Assembly: GCA_965230185.1 (NCBI GenBank)
Contig: OZ245995.1
Coordinates: forward strand, 1,612,001 to 1,676,000
DNA: 64,000 bases
Source of the DNA: Motiliproteus sp965230185
GTDB lineage: Bacteria; Pseudomonadota; Gammaproteobacteria; Pseudomonadales; Balneatricaceae
Direction of reading: 5' to 3'
Below are positions 25,412-32,155 of the stretch, one piece after another. A model generated the notes under the pieces. It worked only from the letters and a program-made list of their open reading frames with translations, searched no databases and was not told where the DNA came from. Made by a program: the position numbers and the translations under genes. Each line of letters starts with the position of its first letter. Positions within the stretch are counted from its first letter, which is position 1.

Positions 25412-25819
25412 TTATATCAATCTTGCACACTTATGCTCGGTATCGACGCCCAGATAAAAGCAGCTACTACGCCCGGTATGGCAAGCAGCCCCGACTTGCC
25501 GAACGAGACATAGTATGGCATCACCGTCACAGTCCAATGACATGCTGATCAATTGCTGTGTATGTCCGCTGGTTTCACCCTTTACCCAGATACATTGGCG
25601 ACTGCGCGACCAATAGGTCATACGGCCAGACTCCAGTGTCGCTTCGAGCGCGTCGCGGTTCATCCAGGCCAGCATCAGCACTTTCTGGCTCTGATCATCC
25701 TGCGCGATTACCGGAACCAGCCCCTGTTCGTTAAAAGTAATTTCATTCAGAACCTCCGCAAGGGGAAACGATTGCGGGGCGCGTAGTCCCTCGACGGATC
25801 GAAAAAAATAGCGGCTCAT
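25412..25819 (-). CDS. hisI: Phosphoribosyl-AMP cyclohydrolase (second-copy type)
   Basis: 135 residues with the complete HisI pattern: WSRSRQCIWVKGETSGH (substrate/metal site), SLDCDGDAILCLV and the C-terminal ACHTGRSSCFY with zinc/magnesium ligands. It opens the phosphoribosyl-AMP ring in histidine synthesis. The start is ATG 25819, overlapping the MerC-like stop (ATGA). No other his genes are nearby. From memory, Zur-controlled hisI paralogues occur beside COG0523 genes in Pseudomonas and Acinetobacter as backups for the zinc enzyme, so I read this as such a paralogue. Confidence 0.9.
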   Translation of the reverse strand: MSRYFFRSVEGLRAPQSFPLAEVLNEITFNEQGLVPVIAQDDQSQKVLMLAWMNRDALEATLESGRMTYWSRSRQCIWVKGETSGHTQQLISMSLDCDGDAILCLVRQVGAACHTGRSSCFYLGVDTEHKCARLI

Positions 25820-26235
25820 GAGGGATCGGTCTCTGTGGCCTGGCATTCACACGGATCAAGCTGCTGGCAGAGGCGGAAGTTCCAATAGTGTCCCAGCGCG
25901 ATAACCACCGCCCCGAGCACGGTCAGGGATTTTTCCGCCGGTTCGCCCAGCAACTTTGCTCCGGCCAGCGCGGTAACCGCCAGGACCAGCAACCCAACAG
26001 ACCCCACCAGCGCGACCCGGTGACGCTTGTGGCGCTTGCAGCCCAGAGTCAGGGCAAAAAGACTGGTGGGGATAACAGCGATCACCATCCACAGATGAAA
26101 TGCCTCACCATCGAGGGATAAAGCTGCCAGACTCGGCAACAGCACTACCGCGAAAGGAAATGCCAGGCAGTGAAGGGCGCAGACCAGGGAAAGGCCAATG
26201 GCGGTTTTATCGGTCAGTGAACGAATGTTATTCAT
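25816..26235 (-). CDS. MerC-domain membrane protein
   Basis: 139 residues with four hydrophobic segments and the MerC-like CALHCLAFP motif in the first helix (residues 19-27). The C-terminus is Cys-rich (CQQLDPCECQ). MerC-domain proteins move or bind metal ions in the inner membrane. It is the first gene of the three-gene operon, about 56 bp downstream of the Zur-type box. A role in zinc handling is inferred from that box and its neighbours. Confidence 0.8.
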   Translation of the reverse strand: MNNIRSLTDKTAIGLSLVCALHCLAFPFAVVLLPSLAALSLDGEAFHLWMVIAVIPTSLFALTLGCKRHKRHRVALVGSVGLLVLAVTALAGAKLLGEPAEKSLTVLGAVVIALGHYWNFRLCQQLDPCECQATETDPS

Positions 26236-26290
26236 TTTCAGCTTTAGTCTCCGGGAGCTTCAAAAAGGGTTGGCTTACAAAAAAATATTA

Positions 26291-26309
26291 TATGTTATGA
26301 TATAACATA
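26291..26309 (-). promoter_or_regulatory. Zur-type operator
   Basis: TATGTTATGATATAACATA has perfect 8-bp arms around a GAT centre and fits the TGTTATnnTATAACA-like Zur consensus of gammaproteobacteria remembered from the literature. It lies upstream of the merC-like/hisI/COG0523 operon, all three of which are typical Zur targets. Confidence 0.75.
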
Positions 26310-26373
26310 ACTATCGATTAAAGATAGCTGGCCTGTTCACATGGTCAAAGAACCAGGTTATTTCGGCGGAAGA

Positions 26374-26430
26374 TCACCGCCTGCTCGTCGCTTTGCTCCG
26401 TTGCGGCGGCCGCTGCTGGTGACGTTATAC
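26374..26430 (+). repeat. attC-like site A (partial)
   Basis: An imperfect palindrome with outer arms TCACC/GGTGA and GC-rich inner arms ends in the core GTTATAC (26424-26430). The downstream cassette frame begins 10 nt later. The 5' core is not clear, so this may be a decayed attC or the array border. Confidence 0.45.
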
Positions 26431-26439
26431 GTAATCCAC

Positions 26440-27021
26440 ATGAACGACCTTGAGCGTGACATCGTTGTCCGGATAGCTGACAACAAGCCCGAACTGAACC
26501 TGAAAGAATTTCTTTCTAGTCCGGAGATTGGTTCCCGTGAAAAGACAGACATTGGCTTTTTTGCATGTTTCAGTCCTTTAGGGAACCTGCGAATAAGTCC
26601 AGTGTGTTCTCTGCGGGCTCTGGAACGGCCAGATGTGCGAAAGACAGCGCAGTGAAATGTCTGGACCTTTTCAAGCTGTCTGACAAAGCAGGTGGCCGTT
26701 TCAGAGCCCGCCCTTCGGGGCCTTCAGAGCGACCAGGTCTCAGCGTTAACGATTTTCGACAGACAACCAGTATGTCTGTAATCGTTGCCTTGATCTCTGA
26801 TCGCTCTGAAAGCCAGAGGCGCAAGGGACTTATTCGCAGGTTCCTTAGCGGTATCCAATCGCCTGAGAGACGCCTGTATAGTTAATATTCCTGGTCCATT
26901 TATGGAATCACCAGAACTGTCTGAAGGTGCACTTTCACTCGTTCATATTGAGAACGGGATGCTGGAGTTCCTGGAAGGGGTTGCTATGTCTGACTGTACT
27001 ATCAGTGCCAGGATAAGGTAG
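26440..27021 (+). pseudogene. Cassette gene interrupted by a MITE
   Basis: A frame starts at ATG 26440 (MNDLERDIVVRIADNKPELN...) and is broken at codon 47 by the element at 26582-26844. Removing the element and one TTAG duplication joins ...FFACFSPL to AVSNRLRDACIVN... in the same frame and gives an uninterrupted 104-residue protein ending at TAG 27019-27021. The downstream half is open for 57 codons. The product resembles no family I know. As it stands the protein is truncated and fused to MITE-encoded residues. Confidence 0.7.
26582..26844 (+). mobile_element. 263-bp MITE, intact copy
   Basis: Terminal inverted repeats GGAACCTGCGAATAAGTCC at the left and its complement at the right are perfect over 19 bp. 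The flanks are a perfect 4-bp duplication, TTAG at 26578-26581 and 26845-26848. Target choice (YTAR or similar) and the end sequence resemble the IS5 family. There is no transposase frame, so the element must be moved in trans. The same sequence, inverted, is at 333-595; a deleted form is at 12742-12820. Confidence 0.88.
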
Positions 27022-27071
27022 AACCCCTGTTGGCACTCGTCAGGGCCTCCGGGCTTCACGTGTTGCCTGGA

Positions 27072-27157
27072 ATTTAACAAGGCGGTCAGAAATCGCCAAT
27101 AATTGGCTGGACCTTCACAAGTTCCGCTTGCTCGGGCCTTTTGCCGCGACCTTATGC
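27072..27157 (+). repeat. attC-like site B
   Basis: The site runs from ATTTAAC (27072-27078) to CTTATGC (27151-27157). Its right part (GGACCTTCACA ... CTTTTGCCGCGAC) is closely shared with site E at 29861-29944. It ends the interrupted cassette; the YdeI-like gene begins 19 nt later. The G of the usual GTT core is C here. Confidence 0.6.
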
Positions 27158-27175
27158 CGAAGAGAACCTGGTTTC

Positions 27176-27778
27176 ATGCCTGAACCCGATCCAGCAAGAA
27201 TCATGACCTTTGCAACGCCGAAAGATCTCGGCCGGTGGCTCAAGGAGAATCACGCCACCGAAAGTGAGTTGTGGGTGAAGATATTCAAGAAAAAGACAGG
27301 CATTCCCAGCGTGACCTGGGACGATGTCGTGATTGAGACGCTGTGCTGGGGCTGGATCGACGGCGTCAGGAAGTCAATCGATGACCAGGCCTATTTCCAG
27401 CGAATTACTCCCAGGAAAGCACGAAGCAACTGGTCAAAAAGGAACAGAGAGCATGCGGAGCGTTTGATAAGCGAGGGCCGGATGATGGAGTCAGGGTTTG
27501 TGCATATTCGTGCCGCCAGAGCGGACGGCCGGTGGGAGAACGCCTATGCGGCAAGTGAAATGAAAGTGCCCGCAGATTTCCTGGCAGCACTGGATAGCAA
27601 GCCGAAGGCGAAACAGGTTTTTGAAACGCTCAACAAATCGAGCCGCTATGCCATCGCGTACGGATTGACAAGTGCGAAGAAACCCGAAACCAGACAGAGG
27701 CGATTTGCAAAACTCATGGACATGCTTGTCCGCGAAGAAAAGCCGGGCTTTGGCTTCAAAAAGACGCAAAAGGCATAA
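27176..27778 (+). CDS. YdeI/OmpD-associated family protein
   Basis: 200 residues. The N-terminal half holds the YdeI-type domain: GRWLKENHATESELWVKIFKK near residue 15, VTWDDVVIETLCWGWIDGV and the TPRKARSNWSKRN motif. The C-terminal half has the PADFLAALDSKPKAKQVFETL and YAIAYGLTSAKKPETRQRR segments. The family is often annotated as bacteriocin-protection or OmpD-associated, with no firm function. ATG 27176 is chosen because an earlier start at 27128 lies inside the attC-like site. It is a common cargo type of gene cassettes. Confidence 0.85.
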   Translation: MPEPDPARIMTFATPKDLGRWLKENHATESELWVKIFKKKTGIPSVTWDDVVIETLCWGWIDGVRKSIDDQAYFQRITPRKARSNWSKRNREHAERLISEGRMMESGFVHIRAARADGRWENAYAASEMKVPADFLAALDSKPKAKQVFETLNKSSRYAIAYGLTSAKKPETRQRRFAKLMDMLVREEKPGFGFKKTQKA

Positions 27779-27862
27779 TAATGCAATGCGCCGGAGCCGC
27801 GAAGCCGGGCATTTTCAAATGGACAATCACCCGTCGCGGCCCGGTGATTGCGGGTGTTGTCT
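27773..27862 (+). repeat. attC-like site after the YdeI gene
   Basis: GCATAAT at 27773 overlaps the YdeI stop and is complementary in 6 of 7 positions to the expected GTTATGC formed by this cassette's own 5' end (TTATGC at 27152). The 3' core is placed at GTTGTCT (27856-27862). A CAATCACC/GGTGATTG hairpin lies inside. The 3' boundary is uncertain. Confidence 0.45.
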
Positions 27863-27904
27863 GAAAAGTCAGACTTTACCTGTCCTATTGTTGTAGATGT
27901 CCAT

Positions 27905-28309
27905 ATGTCGAAAAATCTGAAAACATATTATGAGAGTGAGCTGGATCGTATATATAGCGATAATTCATTGCGACCAGAGCAATATGTACAGGTAAGACAA
28001 TCAAAGGCTTTCATGGAAAAATTCTATTCTGAAAGGGTAGAGCTGAATGATTTAGCTAAAGCGGCTTTTATGTCTCGGTTTCATTACGTCAGAATGTTTC
28101 AGCGTGTGTACGGTTTAACACCCAGAGCTTATTTAAGAGATTTACGTATCTCAAAGGCCAAAGGTCTGATAAGAAAAGGTTTGTCTGTCACTCGGGTTTG
28201 CTTCGAAATTGGTTATGAAAGTGTTTCAACGTTCTCGTCAGTGTTTAAAAAGTGCACAGGTTATACTCCAGGAGAGTATCAGCGCCTCCATAAAAGCAAT
28301 CTGGAATAA
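27905..28309 (+). CDS. Short AraC-family DNA-binding protein
   Basis: 134 residues, consisting almost only of the AraC/XylS double helix-turn-helix: LNDLAKAAFMSRFHYVRMFQ (first HTH), then RISKAKGLIRKGLSVTRVCFEIGYESVSTFSSVFKKCTG-type second HTH (key residues F-E-I-G-Y, S-F). There is no effector domain. It is AT-richer than the core genome and shares a cassette with the VOC gene 63 bp downstream, which it may control. Confidence 0.85.
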   Translation: MSKNLKTYYESELDRIYSDNSLRPEQYVQVRQSKAFMEKFYSERVELNDLAKAAFMSRFHYVRMFQRVYGLTPRAYLRDLRISKAKGLIRKGLSVTRVCFEIGYESVSTFSSVFKKCTGYTPGEYQRLHKSNLE

Positions 28310-28372
28310 GTATTCCGAGCTGATCCTGGCTATTCTTAAAGCATTCTGAGTTTAGTAAAGAGTTTCGAAGAT

Positions 28373-28762
28373 ATGATCAAGATATACGTAACGAGTGTTC
28401 CCGTTGAGGATCAGGAAAAAGCGCTGGATTTTTACACGCGAGTTTTAGGTTTTATCAAGAAAAAAGATGTTCCTTTGGGAGAGCACAAGTGGTTGACTGT
28501 TGTATCCCCCGAAGAACAGTCTGGAGTTGAGCTTTTGCTCGAGCCCATGGCTTTTGAACCCGCAAAATTGTACCAGCAATCCCTGAAAGAGGCTGGTATT
28601 CCATGGACCTCTTTCGCTGTTAATGACATAAAAAAAGAGTACGAGAGACTCTCCGGTCTGGGGGTAGAGTTTTCAATAACCCCCAGAGAAGCTGGAAGTG
28701 TTATGATTGCCGTGCTTGACGATACGTGTGGAAATTATATTCAACTGATGCAAGAGCTATAG
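28373..28762 (+). CDS. VOC (glyoxalase/bleomycin-resistance type) protein
   Basis: 129 residues with two beta-alpha-beta-beta-beta modules: VPVEDQEKALDFYTRVLGF near residues 7-25 and NDIKKEYERLSGLGVEF in the second half, ending DDTCGNYIQLMQEL with the Glu/Gln metal-ligand region. VOC proteins include metal-dependent lyases, dioxygenases and antibiotic-binding proteins. Paired with the small AraC gene in one cassette; the specific activity is not predictable. Confidence 0.85.
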   Translation: MIKIYVTSVPVEDQEKALDFYTRVLGFIKKKDVPLGEHKWLTVVSPEEQSGVELLLEPMAFEPAKLYQQSLKEAGIPWTSFAVNDIKKEYERLSGLGVEFSITPREAGSVMIAVLDDTCGNYIQLMQEL

Positions 28763-28772
28763 AAATAACACG

Positions 28773-28843
28773 AGTTTATGCAGTTAACTCATAACAAGTA
28801 AACTCATGGGAAGCCTGCGGCGCCCCTGATTCAGGTGTTATGC
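28773..28843 (+). repeat. attC-like site C
   Basis: It ends in the core GTTATGC (28837-28843); TCATAAC at 28789 or AAATAAC at 28773 is the 5' core. The arms ATAACA/TGTTAT are complementary. The next cassette (YjdM) starts at TTATGC, 28838. Confidence 0.6.
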
Positions 28844-28897
28844 TCGAGAGAAGATTGCAACCTGTGGTAATGAAAAAAGGAAAATTAAGCAGAGCCT

Positions 28898-29233
28898 ATG
28901 TCATATCCTCCTTGTCCAAAATGTAAATCAAACTATGTCTACGAAGATCAGGGGAATCTGGTTTGCCCCGAATGTGCACATGAATGGAATCCGTCAGAGA
29001 TAACCGATGAAGATGATTTTATTGTAAGAGATTCAAACGGAACTCTTCTTCAGGCGGGGGATAAGATCACTCTGATAAAAGATCTCAAAGTAAAGGGAAG
29101 CTCGCAAGGACTTAAGATTGGTACTAAAACGACTATACGGAAAATTGTTGAAGGTAAAGATCACGAGCTTGACTGCAAATTCCCTGGGGTCGGAGAAATT
29201 ATGGTAACTGCAAAATTTGTGAAAAAGGTATAG
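28898..29233 (+). CDS. yjdM: PhnA/YjdM-type zinc-ribbon protein
   Basis: 111 residues. The N-terminal zinc ribbon has CPKC near residue 6 and CPEC near residue 23 (YEDQGNLVCPECAHEWN). The C-terminal SH3-like barrel has the conserved FIVRDSNGTLLQAGD and LIKDLKVKGSSQGLKIGT. It closely follows E. coli YjdM (PhnA), full length. The cellular role is unsettled despite the old link to phosphonate use. It is the only gene of its cassette. Confidence 0.9.
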   Translation: MSYPPCPKCKSNYVYEDQGNLVCPECAHEWNPSEITDEDDFIVRDSNGTLLQAGDKITLIKDLKVKGSSQGLKIGTKTTIRKIVEGKDHELDCKFPGVGEIMVTAKFVKKV

Positions 29234-29249
29234 GTCCTATGGGTAGGAA

Positions 29250-29339
29250 GCATAACCGGCAGGTTAAGCTCACTCCGGGCTTATGGCCCTGCGCGGGATC
29301 TCCCGCTATGCCAGCTGCCCCTTACCTGAAACGTCAGGC
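29250..29339 (+). repeat. attC site D
   Basis: From GCATAAC (29250-29256) to GTCAGGC (29333-29339), 90 nt, with inner arms CAGGTTAAG/CTTACCTG. The 5' core GCATAAC is the exact complement of GTTATGC, the core that this cassette's own 5' end (TTATGC at 28838) would restore on circularisation. Confidence 0.75.
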
Positions 29340-29344
29340 ATCCA

Positions 29345-29866
29345 ATGAACAAACTACCATGCAATGATTGTGGCGCTTTAATCCTTCCGGTTACCGCTGA
29401 AAGGTATCAGGGCCAATGTGCACCTTGCTACAAAACGGCCCACTCGGAACCAGAAGTACCGCCAGGCAAGTCCGCTTATTATTTTGCCGCGGCTCTTCTC
29501 CTGGCGAACGCTGGGTTTTCTGCGTTCTTTGCATTGTCCGAAGACGGAGCATCTGTCAATGTCATCAGTATCTTCATCGACATAGCATTGGGCGTGAAGC
29601 TGATTTCGCTGAGCGACTCAGCGAGATTCTTCGCTATCCTTCGGGCAGTGCTGGGGTTTGTAGTATCAGTCGGCTTTCAGTTTATGGAAAGTGCATCGAC
29701 CGGGATAATTTTGCTTACCGCGATACCTCAATTGGTTGTCTGTATTGCTCTGGTTACCTTGCTGGTCGGAAGAACGTCATTCATTCGGCTGTTTCTGGGC
29801 GGTTTTCTCTCTTTTCTCTATCTTTCGTACCTGGCCTGGGCTGCATACTTGTCGATATATGCCTGA
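29345..29866 (+). CDS. Hypothetical membrane protein with N-terminal zinc-binding motif
   Basis: 173 residues. The N-terminus has CNDCG near residue 6 and CAPC near residue 26, a likely small zinc ribbon. After a linker come four hydrophobic segments (about residues 46-66, 70-88, 94-140 and 145-172). No family was recognised. The gene starts 5 nt after attC site D and its stop codon lies inside site E, the tight packing usual for integron cassettes. Confidence 0.75.
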   Translation: MNKLPCNDCGALILPVTAERYQGQCAPCYKTAHSEPEVPPGKSAYYFAAALLLANAGFSAFFALSEDGASVNVISIFIDIALGVKLISLSDSARFFAILRAVLGFVVSVGFQFMESASTGIILLTAIPQLVVCIALVTLLVGRTSFIRLFLGGFLSFLYLSYLAWAAYLSIYA

Positions 29867-29944
29867 CAATAGAATCAAAAATCGCCCATCATGCCGGGCC
29901 TTCACAGGCATCTCTTGTTTCGATCTTTTGCCGCGACGTTATGT
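29861..29944 (+). repeat. attC site E
   Basis: From GCCTGAC (29861-29867) to GTTATGT (29938-29944), 84 nt. GCCTGAC is the exact complement of GTCAGGC, the unusual core made by this cassette's own 5' end (TCAGGC at 29334). That match across 530 bp is best explained by integrase-type cassette mobility. Its right half resembles site B. Confidence 0.75.
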
Positions 29945-29984
29945 GGCAGTCGATCACCAGCGTCCCGTGAAGAGGAGGTCATTC

Positions 29985-30923
29985 ATGGTTGCCAATCGCT
30001 ATTCAACAAGGTTTGTGGCCCTGGTGAGTCTCATAATAGTTGCGCAACCTGTTTCGGCCGACAGTTCTTCGCCGCTACTAGCGGCCTACTACGATCGGTT
30101 TCTGGCCATATGTGGAAGTAAGGTCTACGAATGGAGTGATTCTGATACACCACAAGTAAGTCTTTCGGAAGCCAAACAAGTCGGTGTGGGTAAACGGAAT
30201 CACTATGCTTTGACCCTCCAGAACACACTACTTACCTGGAAATCAGACCCGGCAAAAACTTCAGTATTAATGGAAAACGTAAAATCATTTTCCGCAGGGC
30301 GTTCGGGACTGTTGGTAATACGCAAAGACGATTCTTTATGGGGGATTAAAGCAAGTAGTCTGTTGGGCTTTGGCGAGGCACTCTCGGATGATGCTTCTCA
30401 TATTTCAAACAATGTACTCACTGCGTCAATCGGAGATAGTGCTGATTATTATGTCACCCGTGATGGGGCTTTGTTTGTACATGGACTCGCACATCGAGGT
30501 CAGTACGGTGATGGCAAACTGACTTCCTCTGAAAATTACGTCCGGACATTCGATGGTGTAACTCAGGTTGTCTCACATACCGGGCATGCCCTGGTGCTGA
30601 AAAAAGATGGTAGTGTCTGGGGGACCGGAGGAAATATTTATGGCCCGCTGGGCAATCATGGATACGGCGATAAAGCAATTCGCTGGGGGCTTGTTTTTGA
30701 AGGGGCAAGAGCTATCGCAACGGGAAGCAGTCATTCAGTCGCGATAAAGTCGGATAATAGTCTGTGGGTCTGGGGAAGAAATGAAAATTTAGAACCCAGG
30801 AAGGTGATGACCGATGTTTCAGCGGTCGCATCGGGTAATCGCGGGATCATAGCAATATCAAAAGGAGCGCTCTGGCAATGGAACACCGGAGACAATCCAA
30901 AAAGGATTATGACCTGCAGATAA
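29985..30923 (+). CDS. Secreted RCC1-repeat-like protein
   Basis: 312 residues. An N-terminal signal peptide (RFVALVSLIIVAQPVSA, then DSSS) directs export. The rest repeats short blocks typical of RCC1-type beta-propellers: HALVLKKDGSVWGTGGN, HSVAIKSDNSLWVWGRN, and weaker SGLLVIRKDDSLWGI. The start is ATG 29985 with AGGAGG 8 nt upstream; earlier in-frame starts lie in the preceding gene and attC. RCC1-like proteins usually bind proteins; the role here is unknown. Confidence 0.8.
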   Translation: MVANRYSTRFVALVSLIIVAQPVSADSSSPLLAAYYDRFLAICGSKVYEWSDSDTPQVSLSEAKQVGVGKRNHYALTLQNTLLTWKSDPAKTSVLMENVKSFSAGRSGLLVIRKDDSLWGIKASSLLGFGEALSDDASHISNNVLTASIGDSADYYVTRDGALFVHGLAHRGQYGDGKLTSSENYVRTFDGVTQVVSHTGHALVLKKDGSVWGTGGNIYGPLGNHGYGDKAIRWGLVFEGARAIATGSSHSVAIKSDNSLWVWGRNENLEPRKVMTDVSAVASGNRGIIAISKGALWQWNTGDNPKRIMTCR

Positions 30924-31049
30924 ACGTTATCTGTGCATGCCGCCCACACAACAAGCATATTCAGCAGGATGCTGCAGTTCCCCCGTTTTAGTGGACACCT
31001 CAATGAGGTGTCGGATGCCTGCTTACAACAGTCTGAAAAAGGGACAGAA

Positions 31050-31418
31050 ATGATCGGCTATATAACAATCGGTACAAACGATCTGGAAAGGGCTACCGCT
31101 TTTTACGATAGTATTTTCACGGATATGGGCGGCTCTAAAGCATTTGATACCGATCGCCTGACCGCCTGGGGATTTGGTGAAGGAAAGCCCCTGTTTTCCG
31201 TGACCGAACCCTTTGATGAAAAGGAAGCGACCGTCGGTAATGGGGTAATGATCGCGCTGTCCGCCGAAAGTAAAGAGGCAGTCGACAAATTACATGCAAA
31301 AGCGCTGAAGCTCGGAGCCACCAGTGAAGGCGGGCCCTACCTGAAAGGCAGGAACTTTTATGTGGCTTACTTCAGGGACCCCGATGGAAACAAGCTCAAT
31401 TTTTTCTGTTACGTTTAA
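31050..31418 (+). CDS. VOC-family (glyoxalase-like) protein
   Basis: 122 residues: MIGYITIGTNDLERATAFYDSIF at the N-terminus and YVAYFRDPDGNKLNFFCYV at the C-terminus are the classic ends of a VOC protein, with His/Glu-type ligand positions only partly kept. The start is ATG 31050; a longer frame upstream is not supported by a ribosome site. It shares a cassette with the RCC1-like gene and ends 2 nt before attC site H. Confidence 0.88.
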   Translation: MIGYITIGTNDLERATAFYDSIFTDMGGSKAFDTDRLTAWGFGEGKPLFSVTEPFDEKEATVGNGVMIALSAESKEAVDKLHAKALKLGATSEGGPYLKGRNFYVAYFRDPDGNKLNFFCYV

Positions 31419-31419
31419 G

Positions 31420-31460
31420 ACATAACGACTGCCTGCGCCTGACTTTATCAGTCGTTATGT
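31420..31460 (+). repeat. attC site H (short, near-perfect palindrome)
   Basis: ACATAACGACTG (31420-31431) pairs perfectly with CAGTCGTTATGT (31449-31460) around 17 nt. ACATAAC is the exact complement of GTTATGT, the core expected from this cassette's own 5' end (TTATGT at 29939). It would also act as a hairpin in RNA. Confidence 0.75.
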
Positions 31461-31528
31461 CCGATGCGTGCCGAACCGGGTTACGACATCTTAAACCACA
31501 GTTTCGGCAGCCATCAGCGGTACAGATC

Positions 31529-32059
31529 ATGCGTATACGCACAGCCACAAACTCTGATTCTGATTCCATCCGCGAGGTGCACTTATGCGCCTTTCCTGAA
31601 GAAGAGAATGAGATCGTCGCGGAACTCGCTGCCAGCCTTCTGGCTGAACAGACGACTCCTCAAACCCTGTCTCTGGTCGCTGAGATTGGAGGCGCCGTGG
31701 TGGGACAGGTCGTTTTCAGTCCGGTGTCCATCGAGGGCCATGAGCATCTTCAGGGCTATATTCTGGCCCCACTCGGCGTAAAAGCCGGTTATCAGAAGCA
31801 GCGAATCGGCTCAGCACTCATTGAACGAGGAATCCAGGCATTGTCAGATCTGGGGGCGTGCATTCTCTTCGTCTATGGTGATCCGAAATACTACGGCAGG
31901 TTTGGTTTCACCACGGAGAGTGCGGAGAAATACATCCCGCCCTGTAAGCTTCAGTATCCTTTTGGATGGCAGGCTCTTGTTCTGAACGAGTTTCAAATTG
32001 ACAGCGCGACCAGCCATCTGCTCTGTGTTCCCGCGCTGTCCGATCCGAAGCTGTGGTAA
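31529..32059 (+). CDS. GNAT-family N-acetyltransferase
   Basis: 176 residues with the GNAT core: MRIRTATNSDSDSIREVHLCAF at the start, GQVVFSPVSI, then LAPLGVKAGYQKQRIGSALIERG near residue 95, with the acetyl-CoA-binding Q-x-x-R-I-G motif, and YYGRFGF. It resembles the YhbS-type subgroup. The start is ATG 31529; the in-frame ATG at 31457 lies in attC H. It is the last recognisable cassette gene. Confidence 0.88.
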   Translation: MRIRTATNSDSDSIREVHLCAFPEEENEIVAELAASLLAEQTTPQTLSLVAEIGGAVVGQVVFSPVSIEGHEHLQGYILAPLGVKAGYQKQRIGSALIERGIQALSDLGACILFVYGDPKYYGRFGFTTESAEKYIPPCKLQYPFGWQALVLNEFQIDSATSHLLCVPALSDPKLW

Positions 32060-32061
32060 TC

Positions 32062-32151
32062 GTCTAACCCGCCATCCCATGGGCCTGAAGCTCCGGCCGC
32101 TGCCGTTCCTTCGGTTGGGGTGATGGCTGCCGGCTGCCGAGATCGTTTTCG
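32062..32151 (+). repeat. attC-like site after the GNAT gene (degenerate)
   Basis: GTCTAAC (32062-32068) is followed by GCCATC and, 50 nt later, GATGGC, giving paired inner arms. A clear 3' core is missing (GTTTTCG at 32145 is the best). It probably marks the decayed end of the array, next to the LysR gene. Confidence 0.4.
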
Positions 32152-32155
32152 TAAT

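Noticed and set aside
30960..31030. Possible IS3-type end (TTTTAGTGGACACC) before the VOC gene
   Set aside because: Only one end-like motif with a small hairpin, no second end and no transposase remnant.
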